A stretch of DNA of 64,000 nucleotides from Pseudonocardia oroxyli (lineage in GTDB: Bacteria > Actinomycetota > Actinomycetes > Mycobacteriales > Pseudonocardiaceae): the NCBI RefSeq assembly GCF_900102195.1, contig NZ_FNBE01000011.1, positions 124,001 to 188,000 on the forward strand, in the 5' to 3' direction. Position 1 is the stretch's first letter; each line of letters opens with the position of its first letter. Of the stretch, positions 47,644 through 56,129 are shown in pieces. The translations under genes and the position numbers were made by a program. The notes beneath the pieces were generated by a model. It was not told where the DNA came from and did not search any database. It saw only the letters and a program-made list of their open reading frames with translations.

Positions 47644-49103
47644 CCGGCCGCCCCGTCCCGCACCCGCCACGGCCCGCCCCTGGCGATCCCGAAGGCCAGG
47701 GCGAGTGCGTCCGCACCGGCGCAGACGAGCAGGGCCACGGTGAACGCCGCGCTGACCCGCGGACCGGAGTCCTGCACGTCGTAGCCGGCGATGCCGGAGG
47801 CGGACACCAGCAGCAGGACCACGCTGGTGCCGAGCGCCGCGGCGCTGTTGTACAACATGGACCGCACCGAGTTCGCCACCGCGCGCCGTTCGGGTGCCAC
47901 CCCGCGCATGATGGCGGTGGTGTTGGGCGTGACGAACGTGCCGATGCCCGCGCCGACGAGGACGAGCCAGGCCATCGTGGCCGGGAGCGCGGCCGTGGGC
48001 GGGGTGAGGGCCAGCCCCACCGTCCCGGCGACGGACAGCCCGCCGCCGAGCGCGGTCAGGGTCCGGGCCGTCAGGACCCGGGTGAGCCGCCCGGAGACCG
48101 GGGTCACCACGACCATCGCCAGCGCCATGACCATGCCGGTCAGCCCGGCCTCCGCCGCCGAGCGACCCGCCACGATCTGCTGCTGCAACACCACCAGGAC
48201 CGTCACCCCGGCGCGGCCGAAGGACTGGAAGAAGGCGGCGCCGTAGGCGCAGGCCCGAGCCTTGTCCCGGACCAGCGCGAGGTCGACGAGCGGATCCTGC
48301 AGGCGGCGCTCCAGCAGCCCGAACACCGCCCACAACACCACGCCGAGGCCGAGCATCGCCCAGACGACCGGGTCGGCGGGCCCCGCCGTCGACAACCGGT
48401 TGACGCCGTAGAGCAGGGTCGCGAGGGCGGCCGCGGACAGCAGCGCGCCGCGGGCGTCGAACCGCTCCCGGCGCCCCGTCGCCGCCCGCGGCCCGGGCAG
48501 CACCCGCAGGCCCAGCAGCAGCGCGGCCAGTCCGAAGGGGACGTTGACGAGGAAGACCGCCTCCCAGCCGGCGACGGAGACCAGCAGCCCGCCGATCGTG
48601 GGGCCCACGGTGTTCGCGACCGAGGCGGCGGTGAGGTTCAGCGAGAGCCCGTAGGCCAGGCGGTGTTCCGGGAAGGCGTCCGCGACGAGCGCGGAGGAGT
48701 TCGCCACGATCGTCGCGGCGGACACCCCCTGCAGCGCCCGGACGGCGATGAAGGTGCCCGCGTCGGGGGCGACGGTGGCGGCCAGGCTGAGCACCATGAA
48801 GGCGGTCATCCCGACCAGGTAGATCCGCCGCCTGCCGACGAGGTCGGAGATGCGCCCGAACACCAGGATCGACGCCGTGTTGGCCAGCAGGAAGGCCAGC
48901 AGGAACCAGTCGGCGAGGCCGGCCGGCGCGGCGAAGTCGCGGGAGAGGTCGGGCAGGGCGACGTTGATCGAGGTGCCGTTGATGAGGACCAGGGCGAGCG
49001 CGAGGCTGGTGACGGCGAGGACGGCGTAGGGGCGCGGGGCGGTACCGGCGGGCGCACGCGGTGCGGCCGCCGGGCGTACGGGGGGCGTGGTCGTTCCTTC
49101 CAC
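47640..49103 (-). CDS. MFS transporter, DHA2-like (operon copy 2)
   Basis: Transporter of 487 residues, with motif A FGRISDLVGRRRIYLVG, RALQGVSAATIVANSSALVA and LTAASVANTVGPTIGGLL. The start GTG at 49101-49103 has no good ribosome site; an internal start is possible but would cut the first helix. It sits 54 bases after the solute-binding gene and overlaps the next MFS gene by ATGA. Two adjacent coupled MFS genes might work as a pair, but heteromeric MFS pumps of this type are not established. Confidence 0.9.
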   Translation of the reverse strand: MEGTTTPPVRPAAAPRAPAGTAPRPYAVLAVTSLALALVLINGTSINVALPDLSRDFAAPAGLADWFLLAFLLANTASILVFGRISDLVGRRRIYLVGMTAFMVLSLAATVAPDAGTFIAVRALQGVSAATIVANSSALVADAFPEHRLAYGLSLNLTAASVANTVGPTIGGLLVSVAGWEAVFLVNVPFGLAALLLGLRVLPGPRAATGRRERFDARGALLSAAALATLLYGVNRLSTAGPADPVVWAMLGLGVVLWAVFGLLERRLQDPLVDLALVRDKARACAYGAAFFQSFGRAGVTVLVVLQQQIVAGRSAAEAGLTGMVMALAMVVVTPVSGRLTRVLTARTLTALGGGLSVAGTVGLALTPPTAALPATMAWLVLVGAGIGTFVTPNTTAIMRGVAPERRAVANSVRSMLYNSAAALGTSVVLLLVSASGIAGYDVQDSGPRVSAAFTVALLVCAGADALALAFGIARGGPWRVRDGAAG

Positions 49104-49157
49104 TGGGCGGCGTTCACGGGGCGGGCGGGCCGCGGCGGCGCTGCCGCGGCCGGGCGG

Positions 49158-50867
49158 TCAGGCGTCGAGGATCGTGATGTTGCCGAAGTCGATCGCGTTC
49201 TCCGAGCGGTAGGAGAAGCCGCCGACGTCGGTGCGGAAGATCTGCGACGGCTGGATCGAGCACACGAAGATCTCCGGCGAGGACTCGACGAGGATCTGCT
49301 GGGCCTGCACCCACAGCGCGCCCGCCTCCGGGCTCAGCGGGTCCGGGAGCGCCTGGGCCTGGTCGACGATCGCGCGGAACCGGTTCGCCGAGGCGTCGTC
49401 CCAGCGGGAGGGGTTCGACGCGTCGTTGTTGGGCTTCCAGAAGATGGTGCAGGCGTACGTCGGCGTCTGCACCTGGGACCGGTTGCGGTAGATGATCGCC
49501 TGGCCCACCGCGTTGTTGCGCAGGGTCGAGAAGTCCGCGGCCGTCTTCTGGTCGATGGTGATGTCGAAGCCTGCCTCGCGGGCGTAGGACTGGATCAGCA
49601 CGGACGCGTCCATCAAGTCCTGGTTGGCCGTGGACACCGAGAGCGTGAACGCGATCCGGTCGTGCCCCGCCTCGCCGAGCAGCGCCTTGGCCCGCGCGGG
49701 GTCCGAGGTCGGCGCGGGCACCTTCGACACGTCGTAGTTGCGCGTGTTCGGGTTGACGTTGCCGACCGTCGTCACGGCCCGGCCCGCATAGATCTGCTGC
49801 ATGATCTGGTCGTAGGGCACGGCCAGCGACATCGCCTTGCGCACGCGCTCGTCGTCGAACGGGGCCTTGTTGGTGACCAGGGTGAGGTCGACGTACTCGA
49901 TGGGGTCCGCCTCGGGCACGACGACGGCGTCGTTGTTCGCCAGCCGCGCCTGGTCGGTCGGGCGGGTGCCCTCCGCGATGTCCACGTCCCCGCTCGCCAC
50001 CAGCGACGCCCGGGTGCCCGCGTCCCCGACCACGCGCAGGGTGACCTGGCCGATGGCCGGGGCGCCGTAGGCGTAGTTCGGGTTGGCGGTGAGGATCATC
50101 TCCTGGTCGGGGGTCTGCGAGGTCACGTGGTACGGCCCCAGCCCCCAGCCGCCGTTGGCCTTCGCCCAGTCCAGCGCGTACGGGTCCGCCGAGGTCGCGT
50201 GCTGCTTCAGGGCGGTCGAGTCGTAGATGTGGCCCTGCAGGTTCGCCAGCAGACCGAGGAAGGTCAGGCCGAAGCCCGGGTTGGTCAGGGTGAAGGAGAC
50301 GGTGTGGTCGTCGATCTTGCTGATGGCCTGCGGGCCCGCGAACCCGCCCTGCCACACGGTCTTCGAGTAGGTGGGGGTGTTCCACTTGCGCTCGAAGGAG
50401 TAGAGCACGTCGTCCGCGGTGATGGGGTTGCCCAGCGGGCTCTGCAGGCCGGGGCGCAGCCGGAAGGTGTAGGTCAGGCCGTCGGCCGACACGTCGTAGG
50501 ACTCCGCGACGTAGCCGACGTAGGTGTTGAAGTCCTGGACGACGGTGTTCTCGGTCTTGCCGGCGATGTACGGGTTGCGGACCAGGCCCGCCTGCAGGTT
50601 CGCGTTCATCTCGAACGACTCGAGGCTCAGACCGCCGCCGCCGACGACGCCGTCCAGCGTCGGGGCCAGCGCGGGCACGGCGACGACGAGGGAGCGGTTG
50701 CCGCCCCCGCCGCCGCTGCCACCGGCCGACGAGCCACCGCCGCCGCCCCCGCAGGCGGCGAGGGCCAGGAGGCCGAGGCCGGACAGGCCGCCTGCGAGGA
50801 AGCCGCGGCGGCCCACGGACCTCTGCATGATGCTGCTGCCGCGGGCGGAGTACATGGGCTGGGTCAC
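49158..50867 (-). CDS. ABC transporter substrate-binding lipoprotein, SBP_bac_5 family
   Basis: Solute-binding lipoprotein of 569 residues for the importer encoded just upstream. The leader has a twin-arginine-like RRGFLAGG (Arg 20-21) and a lipobox LAAC (Cys 39), then a poly-Gly/Ser linker. The fold is recognised by LTYTFRLRPGLQSPLGNPIT, ADDVLYSFERKWN and NPNYAYGAPAIGQVTLRVV. The family binds peptides, nickel chelates, glutathione and various organic solutes. The twin-arginine leader suggests export of a folded protein or lipoprotein sorting via Tat. Another, unrelated-looking member is at 1-1334. Confidence 0.93.
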   Translation of the reverse strand: MTQPMYSARGSSIMQRSVGRRGFLAGGLSGLGLLALAACGGGGGGSSAGGSGGGGGNRSLVVAVPALAPTLDGVVGGGGLSLESFEMNANLQAGLVRNPYIAGKTENTVVQDFNTYVGYVAESYDVSADGLTYTFRLRPGLQSPLGNPITADDVLYSFERKWNTPTYSKTVWQGGFAGPQAISKIDDHTVSFTLTNPGFGLTFLGLLANLQGHIYDSTALKQHATSADPYALDWAKANGGWGLGPYHVTSQTPDQEMILTANPNYAYGAPAIGQVTLRVVGDAGTRASLVASGDVDIAEGTRPTDQARLANNDAVVVPEADPIEYVDLTLVTNKAPFDDERVRKAMSLAVPYDQIMQQIYAGRAVTTVGNVNPNTRNYDVSKVPAPTSDPARAKALLGEAGHDRIAFTLSVSTANQDLMDASVLIQSYAREAGFDITIDQKTAADFSTLRNNAVGQAIIYRNRSQVQTPTYACTIFWKPNNDASNPSRWDDASANRFRAIVDQAQALPDPLSPEAGALWVQAQQILVESSPEIFVCSIQPSQIFRTDVGGFSYRSENAIDFGNITILDA

Positions 50868-50901
50868 GGGGGTTTCTCTCTTCTCCTGGTGAGGGGGCGG
50901 A

Positions 50902-51795
50902 TCAGTGGCCCGGGGAGCGGGTCAAGCGGGTGATGACGCCGGTGAGCAGCGCCGCGGAGGCGACCGCGACACACAGCGCGAGCGCGGGGAACAACGTGGT
51001 CCACCAGCCGCCGAGCATCACGTCGGACATGCCGGTGGAGATCATCACGCCCCACTCCGGCGTCGGCGGGTTGAGCCCGACGCCGAGGAAGCCCAGGGAC
51101 GCCGAGACGATGATCGAGACCCCGAAGATGTTGGAGCTGTTCTCGATCGCGGGCCGGGCGGAGTTCGGCAGGACGTGGCGCACCATGACCTGCCAGGGCG
51201 ACAGGCCCGCCATCCGCGCGGCGTCCACGTAGGCGTCCCCGCGGACCTTGAGGACCTCCGCGCGGGTCAGCCGGACCTGGTTGGGCATGAGGATCAGGGC
51301 CAGCGCCACGCTGAGGCTGACGATCGACGGGCCGAACAGCCCGACCACGACGACGCCGACGATCAGCGGCGGGACGGCGTCGGTGAGGTCGGTGAAGCGG
51401 TTCATGCCCCGGCCGAGGAGGCCGCGCACGCCGCCCGCCGCCTCGTTCATGCCGAGGACCAGCCCGAGGGCGAGCCCGATGGCCGTCGCCATGATCGTGA
51501 CCAGCACGGCCATGACGAGGTTCACCTGGGTGGCCGCGACGGTCCGGGAGAACACGTCCATGCCGGTCGCGTCGGTGCCGAACAGGTGGGCGCCGCCCGG
51601 CTCGAGGTTGGCGGGCGCGACCACGGTCTCCGGGTCGAACGGCACGACCAGGCGCGCGACGACCGTGAGCAGCGCGAGCAGGGCGAACGGCAGGGCGGGC
51701 AGCCACACGCGCCACCGGGTCGACGGCCGGGCCGGGGTCGCCGGAGCGGGAGCGGGCGCGGGAGCGGTCGGGACGGCCGCGAGGACTTCGGTCAT
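50902..51795 (-). CDS. ABC transporter permease, DppC/OppC type
   Basis: Inner-membrane subunit of 297 residues. A Pro/Ala-rich N-terminus is followed by about six helices. Typical segments are HLFGTDATGMDVFSRT after the first helix and the EAA loop DAARMAGLSPWQVMVRHVLPN, which contacts the ATPase. The ATG at 51793-51795 lies 5 bases after the stop of the other permease gene. It forms the import channel with the DppB-type protein. Confidence 0.93.
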   Translation of the reverse strand: MTEVLAAVPTAPAPAPAPATPARPSTRWRVWLPALPFALLALLTVVARLVVPFDPETVVAPANLEPGGAHLFGTDATGMDVFSRTVAATQVNLVMAVLVTIMATAIGLALGLVLGMNEAAGGVRGLLGRGMNRFTDLTDAVPPLIVGVVVVGLFGPSIVSLSVALALILMPNQVRLTRAEVLKVRGDAYVDAARMAGLSPWQVMVRHVLPNSARPAIENSSNIFGVSIIVSASLGFLGVGLNPPTPEWGVMISTGMSDVMLGGWWTTLFPALALCVAVASAALLTGVITRLTRSPGH

Positions 51796-51800
51796 GGGGC

Positions 51801-52844
51801 TCAGCCGTCCACTCGGACGCCGGGGCGGCGTCGGGGGTCGAGGATCATGTTCACCAGGTCGACCAGGAAGAAGACCAGCAGGCAGAGCCCGGCGATCACG
51901 ACCAGGAAGCCCTGGAGGCCGACGAAGTCCAGCTGCTCCACCGAGCCGATCGCGAACTGGGCGACGCCGCCGAAGCCGAAGAGCTGCTCGATCACCACGA
52001 CGCCGCCGATCAGGCCGCCGAACATGGCCCCGAGCATCACCACCGAGGACGCGCTCGCCCGCCGCAGCACCGAGAGGTGGATGGAGGTGCGGGTGGCGCC
52101 GGAGGCGACCTTGAACAGCGTTGGCGAGGCGGTGACCTGCTCGCTCAGCCCGAGGCTGAGCTGGCGCCACAGGCTCGGGGTGTGGACCAGGACGAGCACC
52201 GCGAGCGGGAGGGCGTAGCGCGCGGTGATGGCCGCGAACACCGCCCAGTCACCGGTGATCACGCTGTCCAGCAGCGGGAACCCGGTGACGTCCGGCAGCG
52301 TCATCCGCGGGTCGACGCGCCCGAGCGGGGCCGGGATGACCTGCAGGACCACGAAGAACAGGACCAGGCCGAGGATGGCGACCGCGAAGTCCGGCACGGA
52401 GCCCGCGAGCTTGCCGTAGCCGCGCAGCACGGCGTGCAGGCGCGGGCTGCGGGTGGAGACCGTGATCGCCGCCAGGACCAGCGCCAGGGCCACGCAGCCC
52501 AGCAGGCCCAGCGTCACGAGCTCCACCGTGGACGGCAGCCGGCTCATCACCTCCTCCCACACCGGACGGCCGGTGACGGGCGAGGTGCCCAGATTCCCGG
52601 TGACCAGCTGGGACCAGAACCGGCCGAACTGCGACCAGACCGAACCCGCGAGGCCCATCTGCTCCGCGGCCCGGTCGTAGTCCTCCTGTGTGAAGCCGCC
52701 GCTGGCGTCGATCCGCGCCATGACGGGGTCCCCCGGCACCAGCCGGACCAGGAAGAACGCCACGCTCGCGAAGACCGCGATGTGCAGCGGCAGCACCAGG
52801 GTCCGGGTGATCCACCAGCGGTGGCGAGCCAGGAACGAGCTCAA
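51801..52844 (-). CDS. ABC transporter permease, DppB/OppB type
   Basis: Inner-membrane subunit of 347 residues. The opening FFLVRLVPGDPVMARI is diagnostic, and the EAA-like loop reads LFKVASGATRTSIHLSVLRRA. The start is TTG at 52842-52844, supported by GGAGAGGA and by the overlap with the stop of the MFS gene (TTGA). It is thus translationally coupled to an unrelated transporter gene, which splits the permease genes from the ATPase genes. Confidence 0.92.
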   Translation of the reverse strand: MSSFLARHRWWITRTLVLPLHIAVFASVAFFLVRLVPGDPVMARIDASGGFTQEDYDRAAEQMGLAGSVWSQFGRFWSQLVTGNLGTSPVTGRPVWEEVMSRLPSTVELVTLGLLGCVALALVLAAITVSTRSPRLHAVLRGYGKLAGSVPDFAVAILGLVLFFVVLQVIPAPLGRVDPRMTLPDVTGFPLLDSVITGDWAVFAAITARYALPLAVLVLVHTPSLWRQLSLGLSEQVTASPTLFKVASGATRTSIHLSVLRRASASSVVMLGAMFGGLIGGVVVIEQLFGFGGVAQFAIGSVEQLDFVGLQGFLVVIAGLCLLVFFLVDLVNMILDPRRRPGVRVDG

Positions 52845-54370
52845 CGGTCCTCTCCTCTCGATGCGGGCGACGGCACCGCTGCAGCCGCGGATTCTGGTGT
52901 CTGGTCGACGAGCCAGCCGCCGGAGCGGCGCAGGGACGTGACGGTCGCGGCCACGGCGAACGCGACGAGCAGGGCGGCGGCCAGGTGGAAGCCCCAGAGG
53001 GCGGCGGAGACCTGGGCGGCGGGATCGGCTCCGCGGCCGATGACCCCGTCGTAGCCCCCGATCCCGGCGCCCGCCAGCCCGGCCGCGGCCAGCAGCAGGG
53101 CGAGCGCGGCGCCCAGGGTCTGCGCGCTGTTGAACATCAGCGAGCGGATGCCGTTGGCGATGCCGCGCCGGTCCACCGGGAGCCCCCGGACGATGGACGC
53201 GGTGTTGGGGGCCATGAAGATCCCGTTGCCCGCCCCCACCAGGACGAGCCCGACCCAGAAGGCCCCGCCCGTCCCGGCCCCGGTCATCGACAGCCCGAGC
53301 AGCAGGTAGCCGACGGCGGTCAGGGCGCAGCCCGCCGAGGAGACCGCCCGCGGCGTGAGGAACCGGGCGAGGACGCCCGCGACCGGCGACGTGACGACGA
53401 GCGCGGCCGCGGTGACGGTCGCGGCGATCCCGGCCTCGACGCTGGAGGACCCGAGGACCGTCTGCTGGTAGAGCACGACGAGCACCAGCGCCGCGGCCTG
53501 CGGGAGCGCCATCAGGAAGGCGGTGGCGTAGGCCAGCGCCCGGTTGCGGTCCGCCACCAGGCCCAGATCCACCAGCGGGCGGGCGGCCCGCCGCTCCACC
53601 ACCACGAACGCCCCCAGGATCGCCACCGCCGCGACCCCCAGCCCGAGCACGCGCGGGTCGGTGACCCCCCACGCGGACGACCGGTTCACCGCGAGCAGCA
53701 GGCAGGCCAGCCCGACGGCCGACAGGACGGCCCCCGGCACGTCGAGCGACTCCCCCGCGCGCCGCGCCCGCCGGTCCCGCGGGAGCACCTTCGCCGCCAG
53801 GGCCAGCGCGACGAGCCCGAACGGCACGTTCACCAGGAACAGCGAGCGCCAGCCGAGCGACTCCAGCAGCAGTGCACCGACCAGCGGCCCGAGCATCCCG
53901 GCCGCGGACGCCGTCATGATGTTGATGCTCAGCGCGCCGGCCAGCCGGTGCGCCGGGAACACGTCCGAGATCACCGCGGTCGCGCCGGTGATGATGATCG
54001 CCGCGGCCACGCCCTGCACCCCGCGCAGGGTCGCCAGGACCGCGGGCCCGGTCGCGAACGCGGCGCCGACGCTGGACACCACGAGGATCCCGAGGCCGGC
54101 CAGGTAGATCCGCCGCCGCCCGACCATGTCCGAGATCCGCGAGACCACCAGCACGGACATGGACAAGGTGAGCATGAAGGACAGCAGGATCCAGTCCGCG
54201 GTCGCCGCCGCGATCGACAGGTCCGCCGAGATGGCGGGCAGCGCGACGTTGGTGGCCGTGCTGTTCAGGAAGACCAGGAGGCTGCCGAACGTGGTGACGA
54301 CGAGGACCGTCCAGCCCCGCCGCCCGGTGGGGTCGTTCCGCGCCCACGGTTCGCTCGCGAGCTCGCTCAC
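52841..54370 (-). CDS. MFS transporter, DHA2-like (operon copy 3, inside the ABC transporter set)
   Basis: Transporter of 509 residues, longer than the other two, consistent with 14 helices. Motif A reads SRISDMVGRRRIYLAG; it also has VQGVAAAIIITGATAVIS and IMTASAAGMLGPLVGALLL. The GTG at 54368-54370 overlaps the stop of the ATPase gene (GTGA), and its own stop overlaps the permease start. It lies between the ATPase and permease genes of one importer, which is uncommon. It shares clear sequence blocks with the MFS genes at 46279 and 47640. Confidence 0.9.
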   Translation of the reverse strand: MSELASEPWARNDPTGRRGWTVLVVTTFGSLLVFLNSTATNVALPAISADLSIAAATADWILLSFMLTLSMSVLVVSRISDMVGRRRIYLAGLGILVVSSVGAAFATGPAVLATLRGVQGVAAAIIITGATAVISDVFPAHRLAGALSINIMTASAAGMLGPLVGALLLESLGWRSLFLVNVPFGLVALALAAKVLPRDRRARRAGESLDVPGAVLSAVGLACLLLAVNRSSAWGVTDPRVLGLGVAAVAILGAFVVVERRAARPLVDLGLVADRNRALAYATAFLMALPQAAALVLVVLYQQTVLGSSSVEAGIAATVTAAALVVTSPVAGVLARFLTPRAVSSAGCALTAVGYLLLGLSMTGAGTGGAFWVGLVLVGAGNGIFMAPNTASIVRGLPVDRRGIANGIRSLMFNSAQTLGAALALLLAAAGLAGAGIGGYDGVIGRGADPAAQVSAALWGFHLAAALLVAFAVAATVTSLRRSGGWLVDQTPESAAAAVPSPASRGEDR

Positions 54371-55158
54371 GCGGACACGTCCAGCAGGGGCCGGGGTCCG
54401 CGGCGGTACGCGTCGAGGAGCGTGACGGTGTACGGGTGCGTCGGGGCGTCGAGCACCTGCTGGGTCGGGCCGTGCTCCACGACCTCGCCCCGGCACATGA
54501 CCAGCAGCTCGTCGGCCACGAACGCGGTGGCGGGCAGCCCGTGCGAGACGAACCCCAGCCCGACCTCCTCGGACTCGCAGAAGTCCCGGATCATGTTCAG
54601 CACCGCGCCCTGGACGGACACGTCGAGCGCCGAGACGACCTCGTCGCACAGCAGGATCCGGGGCTTGACGACCAGGGAGCGGGCCAGCGCGAACCGCTGC
54701 CGCTGGCCGCCGGAGAGCTGCGCGGGGTAGCGCTCCAGCATCCGGCGCTCCAGCTTGAGCAGGTCGAGCACGGGCAGGATCTCCGCCTCGGCCGCGTCCC
54801 GGTCCAGCCCACGCAGCACCCGCAGCGGGGTGGCCACGGCGTCCCGGAGGGTGCGCCGGGGATCGAAGCTGGAGAACGTGTCCTGGGCGACGTACTGCAC
54901 GGTGCGCCGCAGGTCGCGGGTGCCGGCGCGGCTGCGCAGCAGCTGCGCGACGTCCGCGCCGTCGAGGGTGACCCGCCCCTCGGTGGGCCGGTCCAGCCCG
55001 ACGAGCAGCCGGGACAGCGTCGACTTCCCGGAGCCGGACTCCCCCACGATCCCCAGCGACGTCGTGGAGGTGATCTCCAGGTCCAACGGCTGCACGGCGA
55101 CGTGCCGCCCGAAGCTGCGGCTCATCGCCTCGGCACGCAGCGAGACCGGCTTCCTCAT
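54367..55158 (-). CDS. ABC transporter ATP-binding protein, DppF/OppF type
   Basis: ATPase of 263 residues with Walker A GESGSGKS (39-46), signature LSGGQRQR, Walker B ILLCDEVVSALDVS and the H-loop in FVSHGLPATAF. The residues after the H-loop His and in Walker B depart from the usual SHDL and ADEP, but the catalytic Glu and His are kept. The ATG at 55156-55158 overlaps the stop of the partner ATPase (ATGA). It energises the permease pair encoded downstream. Confidence 0.92.
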   Translation of the reverse strand: MRKPVSLRAEAMSRSFGRHVAVQPLDLEITSTTSLGIVGESGSGKSTLSRLLVGLDRPTEGRVTLDGADVAQLLRSRAGTRDLRRTVQYVAQDTFSSFDPRRTLRDAVATPLRVLRGLDRDAAEAEILPVLDLLKLERRMLERYPAQLSGGQRQRFALARSLVVKPRILLCDEVVSALDVSVQGAVLNMIRDFCESEEVGLGFVSHGLPATAFVADELLVMCRGEVVEHGPTQQVLDAPTHPYTVTLLDAYRRGPRPLLDVSA

Positions 55159-56099
55159 GCCGACACCTGCTCGAACTCGGCGCGGACGGTGTCGGGGTCG
55201 GGGGTCGCCCCGGCGGCCCGCTCCTCGGCGATCCGGTCGAACTCGGCGCGGGCCTCGTCGGACAGGCTCGGCAGCCGCCGCAGCCGGGAGGACTCCAACG
55301 TGGGCACGCACTCGGTGAGGGCGAGGGTGTAGGGGTGGGTGGCGTCCTCCTCGACGTGCTTCGCCCGGACCACGTCGACGATCCGCCCGTGGTACATCAC
55401 CACGATCCGGTCCACGTACATCCGGCACAGCTCGATGTCGTGGCTGACCACCAGCAGGCCCGCGCCGGTCCGGTGGGTCATGTCCAGCAGCAGGTCCATG
55501 ACGTCCCGGCTCAGCGAGGCGTCCAGGGCGGAGGTCGGCTCGTCCGCGATGAGCAGCGTCGGCTCGCTGCACAGCGCCAGCGCCAGCATCACGCGCTGGC
55601 GCATGCCGCCGGAGAGCTCGTAGGGCCGCAGCTTGAGCACCCGCTCGGCGTCGTTCCCGATCCCGCCGAGCCCGACCTTGCCCAGCCACTCGACGGTGAG
55701 CGCCCGCGCCTCGCGCCGACCCACCCGACGGACCCCCCGCAGGACGTCGGTGAACTGGGACCCGATGGTCGCGACGGGGTCCAGCGACGTCATGGCGTCC
55801 TGGAACACCATGGACATGCCCGGCGTGCGCTGCGGGACCAGGTGCTTCTGCACCCGCACCACGTCCTGCCCCGCGAACCGGAAGGACTCGTAGGTGCGCT
55901 CGGTGTTCTCGAGTGGCAGCAGCCCGGCGACGGCGAGGGCGAGCGTGGTCTTGCCGGAGCCGGACTCCCCCACGATCGCGACGTGTTCGCCGCGCTCGAT
56001 GCGCAGGGAGGCCCGGTCGACGGCGGGGTCACCGCCGCCGTAGCGGACGGTCAGGTCGCGGACGGCGAGCAACGGCTCGTCTGCGGGGGTCTCGGGCAC
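55155..56099 (-). CDS. ABC transporter ATP-binding protein, DppD/OppD type
   Basis: ATPase of 314 residues with Walker A GESGSGKT (44-51), Q-loop in MVFQDAMTSLDP, signature LSGGMRQR, Walker B LLIADEPTSALD and H-loop VVSHDIELC. The C-terminal region is the oligopeptide-transporter-type extension (THPYTLALTECVPTLESS). The ATG at 56097-56099 lies 30 bases after the last monooxygenase gene. It is the first transporter gene of the operon. Confidence 0.93.
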   Translation of the reverse strand: MPETPADEPLLAVRDLTVRYGGGDPAVDRASLRIERGEHVAIVGESGSGKTTLALAVAGLLPLENTERTYESFRFAGQDVVRVQKHLVPQRTPGMSMVFQDAMTSLDPVATIGSQFTDVLRGVRRVGRREARALTVEWLGKVGLGGIGNDAERVLKLRPYELSGGMRQRVMLALALCSEPTLLIADEPTSALDASLSRDVMDLLLDMTHRTGAGLLVVSHDIELCRMYVDRIVVMYHGRIVDVVRAKHVEEDATHPYTLALTECVPTLESSRLRRLPSLSDEARAEFDRIAEERAAGATPDPDTVRAEFEQVSA

Positions 56100-56129
56100 G
56101 GATCTCGTCCTTCGTGGTCGCGGGCGCTG

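Noticed and set aside
47622..50933. Plus-strand open frame of about 1100 codons
   Set aside because: It is antisense to an MFS gene and the binding lipoprotein. The repetitive acidic/basic text reflects codon-position GC bias, not a gene.
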